A stretch of DNA of 55,361 bases from Akkermansia muciniphila. Lineage in GTDB: Bacteria > Verrucomicrobiota > Verrucomicrobiia > Methylacidiphilales > CAMAQI01. The notes below the pieces were generated by a model. That model searched no databases, was not told where the DNA came from, and saw only the letters and a list, made by a program, of their open reading frames with translations. The stretch lies in NCBI GenBank assembly GCA_945883905.1, contig CAMCYL010000008.1:1-55361 (forward strand). Direction: 5' to 3'. Positions 35,275 to 42,687 of this stretch are shown piece after piece. Every line of letters starts with the position of its first letter. Within the stretch, counting starts at the first letter, position 1. The translations under genes and the position numbers were made by a program.

Positions 35275-35856
35275 TTACAAGATCCTTCCATGTGTTCCGC
35301 GCCAGAGTTGATTGACCGACTCGACCATCTCTCGGGCGACCCACCATGACCAAGACTCCACCAGCTTTGCCGCTGTCTCTGGATCAGGCGAAAAGACCAC
35401 CGGGACGTTGTACCGCGCTTCAAATGCGTTGAGGGTGGCAAGGACGGCTCTCGGTTCCATGCGGGATCGATACTCACCGGACTGGATCGATTCTTTCTTC
35501 CCCACGACCAGCAACCTCGCAAAGTGGTATCCACGTAGTCGATGTAGTTCTCGTTCAAATCGCTCCCGGTTCTCACCCACGCAGTACGACACCAGATCAC
35601 CAATCGATTTTCTTTCCACCGCAAAAGACTCCTCACCGCAACAAAACGAATAGTCCCCTGTTCGGAGTGTTCCAACCTGACATGTAAACCGCGAAATCGG
35701 TAGGGGTGCTTGTTCCCGAGAATCTACCACAATAATCGGCTTCAAATGAGCCAACTTACCAACACCTTTTAGAATTGGAAAATGATCGGTTTTGTACTCG
35801 TATTTCGTACCATGGTTTTGTCCTGTTTTTTTGGTGAGACGCCATGCTACGTGCAC
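35275..35856 (-). CDS. ERCC4-type nuclease
   Basis: A 193-residue protein with the ERCC4/XPF-like nuclease signature: IIVVDSREQAP near residue 42, GDYSFCCGEESFAVERKSIG near 68-87 (the GD...V-E-R-K-S catalytic motif) and RFERELHRLRGY. Stand-alone ERCC4 nucleases are frequent in phages and integrative elements, where they cut branched or recombination intermediates. It lies downstream of the iteron/AT-rich region and beside the prim-pol/helicase genes, consistent with a role in element replication or recombination. Confidence 0.82.
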   Translation of the reverse strand: MHVAWRLTKKTGQNHGTKYEYKTDHFPILKGVGKLAHLKPIIVVDSREQAPLPISRFTCQVGTLRTGDYSFCCGEESFAVERKSIGDLVSYCVGENRERFERELHRLRGYHFARLLVVGKKESIQSGEYRSRMEPRAVLATLNAFEARYNVPVVFSPDPETAAKLVESWSWWVAREMVESVNQLWRGTHGRIL

Positions 35857-35916
35857 CTCGCTTACTCTAGTATAAGCATGGCATTTTACAGGGATTACCT
35901 ATTTCCATCGCATTAT

Positions 35917-36118
35917 CCCTATAGTACTATAGGGCCTTATACCTATTCTATATTCTATAATAAATTTAATAAAGAGGGTGTCTCAGGTGTCTCAAAGCTT
36001 ACATCTTCATAGGTGATTTGTGGTGAGACACCCTCCCTGCTTGGGTGTCTCGGGTGTGTCTCATTTTTTAAGTTTTTATATATTTTTATGTGAGACACCC
36101 AAAAAAGGGGGTGTCTCA
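35917..36118. other. Putative replication origin of the island (iterons, palindrome, AT-rich stretch)
   Basis: A perfect 18-bp palindrome, CCCTATAGTACTATAGGG (35917-35934), is followed by about 40 bases of almost pure A/T. Next come six or more copies of GGTGTCTCA: direct at 35976-35985, 35986-35994, 36043-36051 and 36052-36063 (with an extra GT) and 36107-36118; inverted at 36024-36033 and 36091-36100. This lies directly downstream of the SF3 helicase gene. The last two copies form a 10-bp-stem hairpin that could instead be a transcription end, though no T-run follows. Confidence 0.5.
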
Positions 36119-36123
36119 GCTTT

Positions 36124-37530
36124 TTAGAACGGATTTTGGTCCTTATTTTCGACCTCTTTTTGGGGCTCATAATTGGGATTAAAAATCGTCCAAATGCGTT
36201 GTTGATTTTTCCGACCGTTTCGGGACCGATGGTAAGTGATCCGATCTTTGTAATCAAACATGCTCATGGAAGTTCCCAAGAGAGTTCCAACCGCGTTTCT
36301 CCATGAGAATTTTTTATCGGCAGTTCGATTTGTTTTGTCATTTGTAAGAAGCAGATCCTTCAATTCTTCCGCAGTCCCCACCCAACGCTCATCGCCTGTG
36401 TTATGACCAAAAATTCCCATGGACGGAATGGTCTTACCCCACAAGATCGAATCGACCATCTCCATCAAAGTCGCTTCATTGGTAAAGCTATCCACAATTT
36501 CCATGAGCTCGGCGTTTTGGTACCCCGCCACCCCCGATCTATCATCTTGGTACTCGGGCAGGATCTTCCACGTATGTAGCAAATAATCGATAAACGCTGG
36601 AAACTCTACTTCGAGATCCCGCCAATAGTTTGACTGCGCCATGCGATCATCGGACCCAGCAAATGGAAACTGAAACTTATTTGCCTTTAAAAGGATAATC
36701 TTGTCCTGCATATCGGATTTGATTTCCGGTAACACTAGTAAGTTCTGCTCATTATCATTGATCGCAATGGTGAGCCTCCAGTGAGGAGTCAAACCGACTC
36801 CAACCCGACCCTTTCCGTGACATCGCACGTTCTTTCCGTACAACGAATTTTTGAGAAAGTTCCCAAAGTTTTTTCGAGCCTTGTGGTCTGAATCACGATT
36901 CTCATCGTCGATGCGAAGATGACAGGCATGGAATAGATCACTGTTAAACGAGGTTTCACCGACAAGATATTGGTACGGATGTGCCTCCGCCCCACCTAAA
37001 AGTTCGGTAATGATTCGCTGGCAAAGTGTTTTTCCACATTTGATTGGCCCGGCGATGCACAAAGCCTGCCCTGGCTTCCTAAGGTTTTGATCATAGAGCC
37101 CTTCCAAGGCCACCTTGAGCCATCCATAAAAATAGTGAATCTGTTGTTCATCGGCATCCGCCAAAAGCGATTCAAAAAAGTACGCCAACTTGGAAAAATC
37201 CCCTGGCTTGGGCTCCATGAGTGACAATTCTTTGTTGATTAAAATCTTAACGCCATTGATCCGATGGTATCCACGTTTGTATCCCGCCACCGCACCCACG
37301 TAATCAACGTCCTTATTTTTGATAATCCAGTTCACCTTGGAATCCACCGGAGAAAGAAGATCATTTTTTCCCATCTCCGGGGAAAAAGAGGCTTCTTTGA
37401 GTAGATTCTTCATGATGGTGAGATTGCACTTGATGTAATCCCCGTCCGCATTCGTCACTAAAAAGTGACTCGACTGGTGATCGTAATAAGCTTCAAATTC
37501 TTGATTCGGAAAAATATCAGAAGCCGACAT
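36124..37530 (-). CDS. Phage/plasmid SF3-type helicase (DUF5906-like)
   Basis: About 469 residues from the ATG at 37530, which has AAGGA upstream; the open frame extends further but runs inside the prim-pol gene. Walker A is GPIKCGKT. The downstream LRIDDENRDSDHKARKNFG and HWRLTIAINDNEQNLLVLPE correspond to the Walker B-like acidic motif and the sensor-1 Asn of superfamily 3 helicases, as in NrS-1-type primase-polymerases. The N-terminal part (SHFLVTNADGDYIKCNLTIM) fits the same family. It unwinds DNA at the element's origin. It overlaps the prim-pol gene by 14 bases. Family members are often one fused protein with the prim-pol; here they are split. Confidence 0.82.
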   Translation of the reverse strand: MSASDIFPNQEFEAYYDHQSSHFLVTNADGDYIKCNLTIMKNLLKEASFSPEMGKNDLLSPVDSKVNWIIKNKDVDYVGAVAGYKRGYHRINGVKILINKELSLMEPKPGDFSKLAYFFESLLADADEQQIHYFYGWLKVALEGLYDQNLRKPGQALCIAGPIKCGKTLCQRIITELLGGAEAHPYQYLVGETSFNSDLFHACHLRIDDENRDSDHKARKNFGNFLKNSLYGKNVRCHGKGRVGVGLTPHWRLTIAINDNEQNLLVLPEIKSDMQDKIILLKANKFQFPFAGSDDRMAQSNYWRDLEVEFPAFIDYLLHTWKILPEYQDDRSGVAGYQNAELMEIVDSFTNEATLMEMVDSILWGKTIPSMGIFGHNTGDERWVGTAEELKDLLLTNDKTNRTADKKFSWRNAVGTLLGTSMSMFDYKDRITYHRSRNGRKNQQRIWTIFNPNYEPQKEVENKDQNPF

Positions 37531-38425
37531 AATAGAGCATCCTTTGGAGTTGTTGCTTTTCCTCACGCCATGCTCCGGCCAAGCGAACAGGCTGGGCGGG
37601 TTTAAACATTGCGGGATCGCATTTAAATTCGGGTAAAATAATTTTGAGTTGTTGGAATAATTTCTCTTCGGGGCGCACGAACCAGCCATGGAGCGACTTA
37701 CCGCCCGAATGGATCACGGTAACGAGGGTTAAGCCCATATGATCACGGAGCCACCTGAACACAGCACCCACCTCGTCAAAGTTGAGTTGGTCGGACTCCA
37801 CCACTAAAAAGCGTTGCTTTAAAACATGAGAATTTGACCGTTTGAACGTCCCCTCAAAGAACGTTGATGGACATGTAAAATTTGCGGGGACAGAAGAAAA
37901 TCGTTTCCAATCTTTGACTGCCTGAAAATGTTGCACTTTGGAAGGCTCCCCAGAATCAAACGTATTTCCGATCCATACCACGTCATCGCCTTGGAACAAA
38001 TCGAGATGAGCGTGAAACTGCTCCATGGGATCCAATGGAGGCTTCGTCGGACTATCCGCCTCTATCTCCTGACAAGGCCACTGAAAATCACGTAGAATCG
38101 AATCAAAGTAAAACTTTGCTTTTGCTCTGAGTGCTCGGGCATGATCCACTTTTGCGGGAGGCCTTTTAAATTTCTGTAAGGGAATCTCGCCTTCCTTCAT
38201 CGCTCGGAAGATCGCTTTACGAATCGTTTTTTGAACGTCGTGTCGCATTTCTTGGCACGACGAATGAAAACAAAAAAGAGTTGCGGCACCCACGATGAGG
38301 ATTCGACAATCCTTCACTCGACTACGACTTTGATGGAGGCCTTCACCCGGACATGCGCAATAGCCCCATGTTCCGTTCCAGTCGATTGAGCCCAAGATCG
38401 ATTCGGCGATGGATTCTTTATTCAT
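37517..38425 (-). CDS. Zinc-finger primase/prim-pol-like protein
   Basis: A 302-residue protein. The N-terminal GYCACPGEGLH, then TLFCFHSSC, is a CHC-type zinc ribbon as in primases. The C-terminal half reads RFLVVESDQLNFDEVGAVFR, then TVIHSGGKSLHGWF and PAQPVRLAGAWREEK. The acidic E-x-D, S/T-G-G-K-S-x-H-G-W and Q-P-V-R-L-(P/A)-G patterns are those of archaeo-eukaryotic-type prim-pols in phages and satellites. It should prime, and perhaps extend, DNA at the nearby origin together with the SF3 helicase immediately downstream. Confidence 0.8.
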   Translation of the reverse strand: MNKESIAESILGSIDWNGTWGYCACPGEGLHQSRSRVKDCRILIVGAATLFCFHSSCQEMRHDVQKTIRKAIFRAMKEGEIPLQKFKRPPAKVDHARALRAKAKFYFDSILRDFQWPCQEIEADSPTKPPLDPMEQFHAHLDLFQGDDVVWIGNTFDSGEPSKVQHFQAVKDWKRFSSVPANFTCPSTFFEGTFKRSNSHVLKQRFLVVESDQLNFDEVGAVFRWLRDHMGLTLVTVIHSGGKSLHGWFVRPEEKLFQQLKIILPEFKCDPAMFKPAQPVRLAGAWREEKQQLQRMLYYVGF

Positions 38426-38446
38426 AAGTTTTTTAAAAAAAGGTTT

Positions 38447-38474
38447 TGACCCGCTTTTATTCGGTTACGGGTCA
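38447..38474 (-). terminator. Weak terminator-like hairpin before the prim-pol gene
   Basis: TGACCCG (38447-38453) pairs with CGGGTCA (38468-38474). On the minus strand a run of seven T follows after six bases. It may limit read-through from the SSB-like gene into the prim-pol gene. Confidence 0.3.
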
Positions 38475-38543
38475 GGGGGGATTAATCAGTAGGACATCTA
38501 CCGCCGTGAATCCCTTTCCATTTTCGTGGAATTTTTTCGTGCT

Positions 38544-39245
38544 TTAGTACTTCAGTTGATCAATCAGATTGCGCCCCTTGATAAGGGCCTCATAAAGAGC
38601 CTGATCCTGAGCGGTGGGGGTTTTGACCCTCGGCCACCAGTGGTTTAAAAGGGCCAGAACCTGTTCAAGTGAAAGATCCACCACCATTTCACCCTTGTTT
38701 TTCCCCACATGGAGGATCGTTCCTTTCCAAGCCTCCTCCCCTTGAAATGAAGTTCGGGGATTGTCATTGGGGAGTGGAGGGACAACTCCCCCTGTGCTTT
38801 GGTCGCGATTAATGACCCGTTTGTATTCACCGGATGGAATAACCTGATGGTCTGTGGGAATAAATCCACCAATTCTCGCATAAACCTTCCCATCATCGTG
38901 CTCATGACTAATCAAAAGCTGAGTCGATCGACCCAGCAACGATTCCACATCAAAGCCATCCTCTTCCTCCTCCTTGGTCAGGTCTCGATTCAGGACACCC
39001 TTTACAATCCTTAGAAGATTGGATTTCTCATGGAGTGAGAGCTGGAGCCACTGACTCCAGACACAAAATCGTTTCTTGTTCTCCGGATTGAATGTTTCTG
39101 TCTCAAAAACGATCCGGAAGTTTTCCTTCATCCCGTAATGGGTCTGCCGTTTTTGAAGCGGGGTGACATCCACCACCACCGCATGATGCGTTCCCGCCGT
39201 ACATGGCGTGAAATCGCCACCGTCTTTTTTTGCGATCATTGTCAT
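38544..39245 (-). CDS. Possible phage-type ssDNA-binding replication protein
   Basis: A 233-residue acidic soluble protein. The opening FTPCTAGTHHAVVVDVTPLQ followed by YGMKENFRIVFETE and FCVWSQWLQLSLHEKS, LLRIVKG and LLGRSTQLLISHEHDDGKVY reads like the OB-fold single-stranded DNA-binding or annealing-type proteins encoded next to prim-pols in phage replication modules. That assignment rests on the pattern and the position upstream of the prim-pol and helicase genes. No catalytic motif is seen, and other functions remain possible. Confidence 0.55.
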   Translation of the reverse strand: MTMIAKKDGGDFTPCTAGTHHAVVVDVTPLQKRQTHYGMKENFRIVFETETFNPENKKRFCVWSQWLQLSLHEKSNLLRIVKGVLNRDLTKEEEEDGFDVESLLGRSTQLLISHEHDDGKVYARIGGFIPTDHQVIPSGEYKRVINRDQSTGGVVPPLPNDNPRTSFQGEEAWKGTILHVGKNKGEMVVDLSLEQVLALLNHWWPRVKTPTAQDQALYEALIKGRNLIDQLKY

Positions 39246-39386
39246 ATATTTATTCTCCTATTTGGTATTTATGCTGTTTGTGTTTTTGTATTTTTGGACA
39301 AGGCTCTGCCCTGCGATTTTTTCCATGGTTTTTTTCAAAACTTTTGGAAAAGACCAAAAATCCTAAATTCGATTTTTATTTGTTTT

Positions 39387-39752
39387 TTACCGAGCGTGGG
39401 GATTCAAGGATTTGCGAGGTTGAAAGTCGTGGAGTTCAACTCCACAAGCATCCGCAACTTCTTTGAACCCTTGAGACGAGGAATCCTGAATGTCTTGCGA
39501 TAAAGTCCAGCGAATCGCCAAAAGCCGCCCCACCAGAATCTGTGCCACCACTTTTTTGGGAACACTTCCAGAAACCAGACCTACCGCCACCGGATCAATC
39601 ACTGCCTGAAGAAACCCCATAATCATCCGTTTTTTCTCCTCTGGTAGAGAAAGAAGATGGGACTGAGACTTTTCCGATAATATCCAAGTCGGTTCCAATG
39701 AGAGCTTCCTCTCCTTTTTACAATTGGAGAGTTTTTTAAGGCGAGGACTCAT
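39387..39752 (-). CDS. Hypothetical protein, coupled to the HTH gene
   Basis: A 121-residue basic-to-neutral protein without signal peptide or TM. Predicted mostly helical (SLPEEKKRMIMGFLQAVIDP; KKVVAQILVGRLLAIRWTLS). Its start overlaps the end of the excisionase-like gene by 4 bases (ATGA), so the two are translated together. I do not recognise the family. A regulator or replication accessory would fit the position. Confidence 0.5.
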   Translation of the reverse strand: MSPRLKKLSNCKKERKLSLEPTWILSEKSQSHLLSLPEEKKRMIMGFLQAVIDPVAVGLVSGSVPKKVVAQILVGRLLAIRWTLSQDIQDSSSQGFKEVADACGVELHDFQPRKSLNPHAR

Positions 39753-39973
39753 TGAGCACCTCCCATTGTGGAGCAGCTTCTCAGATACGCCTCGATAGAT
39801 GATTGATCGAATAATCTTTTGCCTTTGATTTTCCCCGGTTCTCGGAGTGAGAAAGAGTTAATCTTTTTTTCGTCTGCCAACTTGTAAAGTAACGAGCGTG
39901 ACATTGAATATTTTAGTGAAGCCCTCTTGCTATCGAGTGCGAACGAGTTGATTTCCGAGCTTTGATTTTTCAT
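39749..39973 (-). CDS. Excisionase/AlpA-like helix-turn-helix protein
   Basis: A 74-residue protein. KYSMSRSLLYKLADEKKINS, then GKRLFDQSSIEAYLRS, matches the winged-helix layout of MerR-like excisionases and AlpA regulators: recognition helix, short beta wing with K-x-x-x, then a helix ending in a phenylalanine/aspartate turn. Such proteins direct excision and can activate the integrase or replication genes. It is the first gene of the leftward replication run. Confidence 0.7.
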   Translation of the reverse strand: MKNQSSEINSFALDSKRASLKYSMSRSLLYKLADEKKINSFSLREPGKIKGKRLFDQSSIEAYLRSCSTMGGAQ

Positions 39974-40477
39974 GAGTTCCTTTTGGTTGATTTATTTCAG
40001 GTTAAATTTTTAATTAACATTTTCTTGTACGAGTTTGTCTTCTTTGGAGATTGAAGCCCATCCACGCCAAAGATTCTTTCGGCTAAATCGCACAGTCATT
40101 TTTTGGATAGAAATTTTCTTATTCATCGAGCAATCTTGACACGCCTCAAAAGCGTTTTCTATCGGCTGAATTTGACTTTTAAATTTTTCCATTCCGTAAA
40201 TGTCTCATAATGTTTTGAGAGTTTCTTGTACGGGTTTGTCGCCTTTTTCTTCTCCTAAGAAGAAATTGATAAATAAATTTAAAAATCAAAAGAAGACACT
40301 TAATTTTCAGTAGTGGTCTTTGAGGGAGATGAAGAATAAAATGATCTCAATATCATCCAGTAAGGCACTGATTTCGTTTAGTATCCGAGGTCTTTAAATC
40401 GGATGATCTCCACTTTGAAAAAGATTATAAACATTTCCAAATGAAGTACGCTTTTTGCAATCGGAATACTGAACGGA
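39974..40477. other. Regulatory gap between replication and integration genes
   Basis: About 500 bases with no convincing gene. A 60-codon minus frame (40010-40192) is possible but unsupported. The word TTCTTGTACG(A/G)GTTTGTC occurs at about 40022 and 40224, about 200 bases apart, in the same orientation. An inverted repeat ATCCGA/TCGGAT sits at about 40384-40405. It probably contains the divergent promoters of the leftward replication genes and the rightward RHH gene. Confidence 0.4.
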
Positions 40478-40537
40478 AAGAAAATGACGGTTCGCTTCAC
40501 GATGAGAAGTGAATCCATCCGCATCATTGGATGTAGG
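40478..40537. repeat. Covarying hairpin repeat, copy 1
   Basis: TTCGCTTC-ACGATGA-GAAGTGAA (40491-40513) followed by ATCCGCATCATTGGA. Copy 2 at 42589-42648 has TTCGCCTC-ACCATGA-GAGGCGAA (42602-42624) followed by ATCCGCATTATTGGA. One stem pair changes from T-A to C-G (compensatory) and one from G-T to G-C, so pairing is conserved. Confidence 0.6.
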
Positions 40538-40540
40538 TTA

Positions 40541-40897
40541 ATGGAGAAAATTCAAATGAAACCAAAAATTGAAAAGCCGATCTTTGATAAAGACGGGTAT
40601 CAAATCAATATGAAAGACCTCAACGGGGAGCCACTGCCTGACCCCAAAAATCTCGTCAAAGTTTCTCCCGAATCGATTGGCTTGCCCAGCTTTGCGGAGA
40701 TGAAAAAATCTCCTTCAAAATTTATTATTCATAAGCGGGGAGGTGTTCGGGAAGGGGCTGGAAGAAAGCAATCAGGAAGACATCAAATCGTTTTAAGGCT
40801 ATTGCCCAAAGCTGAAAAAAAGCTCCGAACGCTCGCAAAGAAAGAGCATATATCTCTTTCAGTTGCCGCTGAAAGATTGATTCTTCAATCCATATAA
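40541..40897 (+). CDS. Ribbon-helix-helix DNA-binding protein
   Basis: About 118 residues from the ATG at 40541; another ATG is at 40556. The upstream frame runs through the hairpin repeat and is not native. The C-terminus (GGVREGAGRKQSGRHQIVLR, then LLPKAEKKLRTLAKKEHISL and SVAAERLILQS) fits a ribbon-helix-helix: a beta strand QIVLRLLP then two helices. The Gly-Ala-Gly-Arg-Lys linker is common in phage and plasmid RHH proteins. It converges on the integrase gene, with the two stops one base apart, and may regulate integration or replication. Confidence 0.65.
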   Translation: MEKIQMKPKIEKPIFDKDGYQINMKDLNGEPLPDPKNLVKVSPESIGLPSFAEMKKSPSKFIIHKRGGVREGAGRKQSGRHQIVLRLLPKAEKKLRTLAKKEHISLSVAAERLILQSI

Positions 40898-40898
40898 A

Positions 40899-42080
40899 TC
40901 ATTTCCGACCCCCACCAAAAAGGGAGATGGATTCAACGGCTTGACGCATTGTTTCTATCTCATGATGGGAGTAATCAGCATGAGTCTTTTTCGTGGTATG
41001 CCCTACCAGCTTCATTCGAAGCTCCTCCGCTACACCATTATTCGCCATCATTGAAATCGCCGTATGTCGGAGGCTGTGAAAACTCAGCGACGAAACAGAG
41101 CGACCGATCCCAACTCGTTTCTTTAAAAGCTCTCCCTTGACCCCTGCCCGATCCATCAAGCGCTTAAACTCCATCGATAAACCGCTTTTTCCCGCTCCAT
41201 TCCGACCGTAAAGCTTTGGGAAAACAGGAGCCTTGCCTACTCCTTGAGTTCGACCCTCCAACCAATTCCAAAAATCAGGATGGATCGGGGAGATATGCCG
41301 ATAGCCTGTCTTTCGAGACTCCAATTTGATCAGCTTCTTCTTTCGATCAATCATACCCCACTCAAGATTGGCGACATCCTGCAACCGAAATCCATTCGTC
41401 CCCCCACATATAATCACTCCCGCCCAGTCACTATCTCCCGCCGATATAACCAATGACTCCAACTGCTCAGAGGTAAACGCCTCTTTTTCGTTTCTCGACT
41501 TATCCCGAATCGGTTTGACAGTATGGCAAGGATTCAATGGAATGTACCCTAGCTTTTGAGCCTCGGAAAATGAAGCATTCACGATCTTGCTCATCAACTG
41601 ATTGACAGTCGAAGCTGATCGCCCGCTTTCAATAAGTTGTTTTTGAAAGCCAAAGATGTCGGAGGGAGATATTGTTTCTAAGGATTGATCAAGTCGCTTA
41701 CCCAAATACTCACGAAATTCTTTGATCGTGGATCGGTATTTTTCAAAAGTGCTTTCGGAAGTAGAAGCCTTCTTGCTTTGAGTCCATGAATCCAACCATT
41801 CCCGGCATGTCTTGAAGTGGATAGTCTTTCCCTCCAACTTTGTGGAAATCTCATTGACCAGTTTTCGGAGTTGAAGCTCGGAAGGACTACCTCCTCTTGC
41901 CAACTTCTCGACCTCCACCGCCTGACTGAGAGCTAGTGATCTCAACTCGCTTTCTGATCGAGAATCGTTTTTAGAAGGCTTGATTGGAATTTTTGTTGAT
42001 CGCTTAAGTTGTCGTCCTTGCGAATCCGTCCAACAAAGCTGCCAGTAAGGGGAATGAACTCGGGAACTAATTGATGCCAT
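40899..42080 (-). CDS. int: Tyrosine site-specific recombinase (integrase)
   Basis: A 393-residue integrase. The N-terminal arm-binding-like segment (SPYWQLCWTDSQGRQLKRST) is followed by a core-binding SAM-like domain (STFEKYRSTIKEFREYLGKR, about 105-170). The catalytic domain contains the first Arg in NGFRLQDVANLEW, the box-II HSLRHT, the GHTTKK histidine and the nucleophile in HADYSHH. The start codon is 95 bases from attR, the usual placement for a tRNA-targeting element. It catalyses insertion into and excision from tRNA-Gly with the att core at 4194-4222. Confidence 0.93.
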   Translation of the reverse strand: MASISSRVHSPYWQLCWTDSQGRQLKRSTKIPIKPSKNDSRSESELRSLALSQAVEVEKLARGGSPSELQLRKLVNEISTKLEGKTIHFKTCREWLDSWTQSKKASTSESTFEKYRSTIKEFREYLGKRLDQSLETISPSDIFGFQKQLIESGRSASTVNQLMSKIVNASFSEAQKLGYIPLNPCHTVKPIRDKSRNEKEAFTSEQLESLVISAGDSDWAGVIICGGTNGFRLQDVANLEWGMIDRKKKLIKLESRKTGYRHISPIHPDFWNWLEGRTQGVGKAPVFPKLYGRNGAGKSGLSMEFKRLMDRAGVKGELLKKRVGIGRSVSSLSFHSLRHTAISMMANNGVAEELRMKLVGHTTKKTHADYSHHEIETMRQAVESISLFGGGRK

Positions 42081-42083
42081 AGT

Positions 42084-42138
42084 GTGAATATAATGAGAAT
42101 ATGTTGAGACGTCAACGATGTTTTAAGATGTCCTATTT
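42084..42138 (+). other. Candidate integrase arm-type sites near attR
   Basis: TGTGAATATAATGAGAATAT (42083-42102) and TTTTAAGATGTCCTA (42121-42135) match words at the other end of the island (4276-4298, 4332-4346) in the same orientation. Confidence 0.45.
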
Positions 42139-42174
42139 ACCTATGAAAAATAAATTTACGAGAACAGGAGATGA

Positions 42175-42203
42175 ACATGAGGGTTCGATTCCCTCTGCCC
42201 GCA
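42175..42203 (+). other. attR core
   Basis: A 29-bp exact copy of the tRNA-Gly 3' end, from ACATGAGGG to CTGCCCGCA. It marks the distal end of the island. Confidence 0.88.
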
Positions 42204-42687
42204 AACCTCTGAAAAATCTTTCGACTATTTCAAATCTCATTTTGCTCTCCAAATCCACGTTGACTCCCTCGGCTCCCGCCTTGCTCGGATCACGTCCTGT
42301 GATCCCCGATTCGTTGAATCGGTTCTTATTTTTCATTCCCAATGAAAAATAATCCCTCTGCCCGCATTTCTCCTTCGAACCCGAATGCCAGACATGACTC
42401 CCCTTCGCGTCAGCGATATTCACCACTGTCGGAGACCTCTTTGGAGTGCGCAGGGGAACGTTCTTCTGGGGCGCAACCAAAATCTGGGAGTCCTCGACCG
42501 ATTTTGTAGTTCGATTCCCTCTGCCCGCAAACCTCTGAAAAATCTTTCGACGATTTCAACTCGACACATTAATTGTTCACCAAAGCTAAAGAAATTAACA
42601 GTTCGCCTCACCATGAGAGGCGAATCGATCCGCATTATTGGAGCGGGTTACTGCAGATCAAAACCGTAGGCGATCCCTTTTTAAATT
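42204..42687. repeat. att-flanked relics between island and prfA
   Basis: The 50 bases 42184-42233, beginning in the att core, recur at 42510-42559 with one mismatch. A third partial core (ATCCCTCTGCCCGCA) is at 42352-42366. A copy of the covarying hairpin repeat lies at 42589-42648. A 115-codon minus frame here is only tRNA-end and hairpin sequence read as protein. This looks like the remains of earlier integrations or a small att-bounded cassette. Confidence 0.65.
42287..42350. repeat. Chain of three perfect hairpins
   Basis: GGATCAC-GTCCT-GTGATCC (42287-42305), CCGATTC-GTT-GAATCGG (42306-42322) and ATTTTTCATT-CCC-AATGAAAAAT (42328-42350), ending next to the relic att core at 42352. Confidence 0.7.

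Larger units (their letters stand above)
4223..42203. mobile_element. 38-kb integrative island in tRNA-Gly
   Basis: The 3' 29 bases of tRNA-Gly (4194-4222) recur exactly, in direct orientation, at 42175-42203, 95 bases beyond a tyrosine integrase gene. Between the repeats lie the integrase, an excisionase-like HTH, a prim-pol and SF3-type helicase, an iteron cluster, Rhs toxins and putative defence genes. No virion structural, packaging or conjugation genes are recognisable. This suggests a satellite-like or other integrative, self-replicating element rather than a complete prophage. Confidence 0.88.

Noticed and set aside
36091..36118. Hairpin TGAGACACCC/GGGTGTCTCA as a terminator of the SF3 helicase gene
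   Set aside because: The stem is good but no T-run follows on the minus strand, and the arms are two units of the wider GGTGTCTCA iteron set.
35976..36118. The GGTGTCTCA repeats as a CRISPR array
   Set aside because: Units are only 9-10 bases, irregularly spaced and in both orientations; there are no spacers of constant length and no cas genes.
39138..39503. 121-codon plus-strand frame
   Set aside because: Antisense to the SSB-like gene and its upstream neighbour, with Phe/Cys-rich composition typical of a shadow frame.
42133..42480. 115-codon minus-strand frame ending in GLRAEGIEPSC-type sequence
   Set aside because: It is the translation of the tRNA 3' end copy and adjacent hairpins; the AEGIEPS wording is a well-known artefact of reading tRNA genes on the opposite strand.
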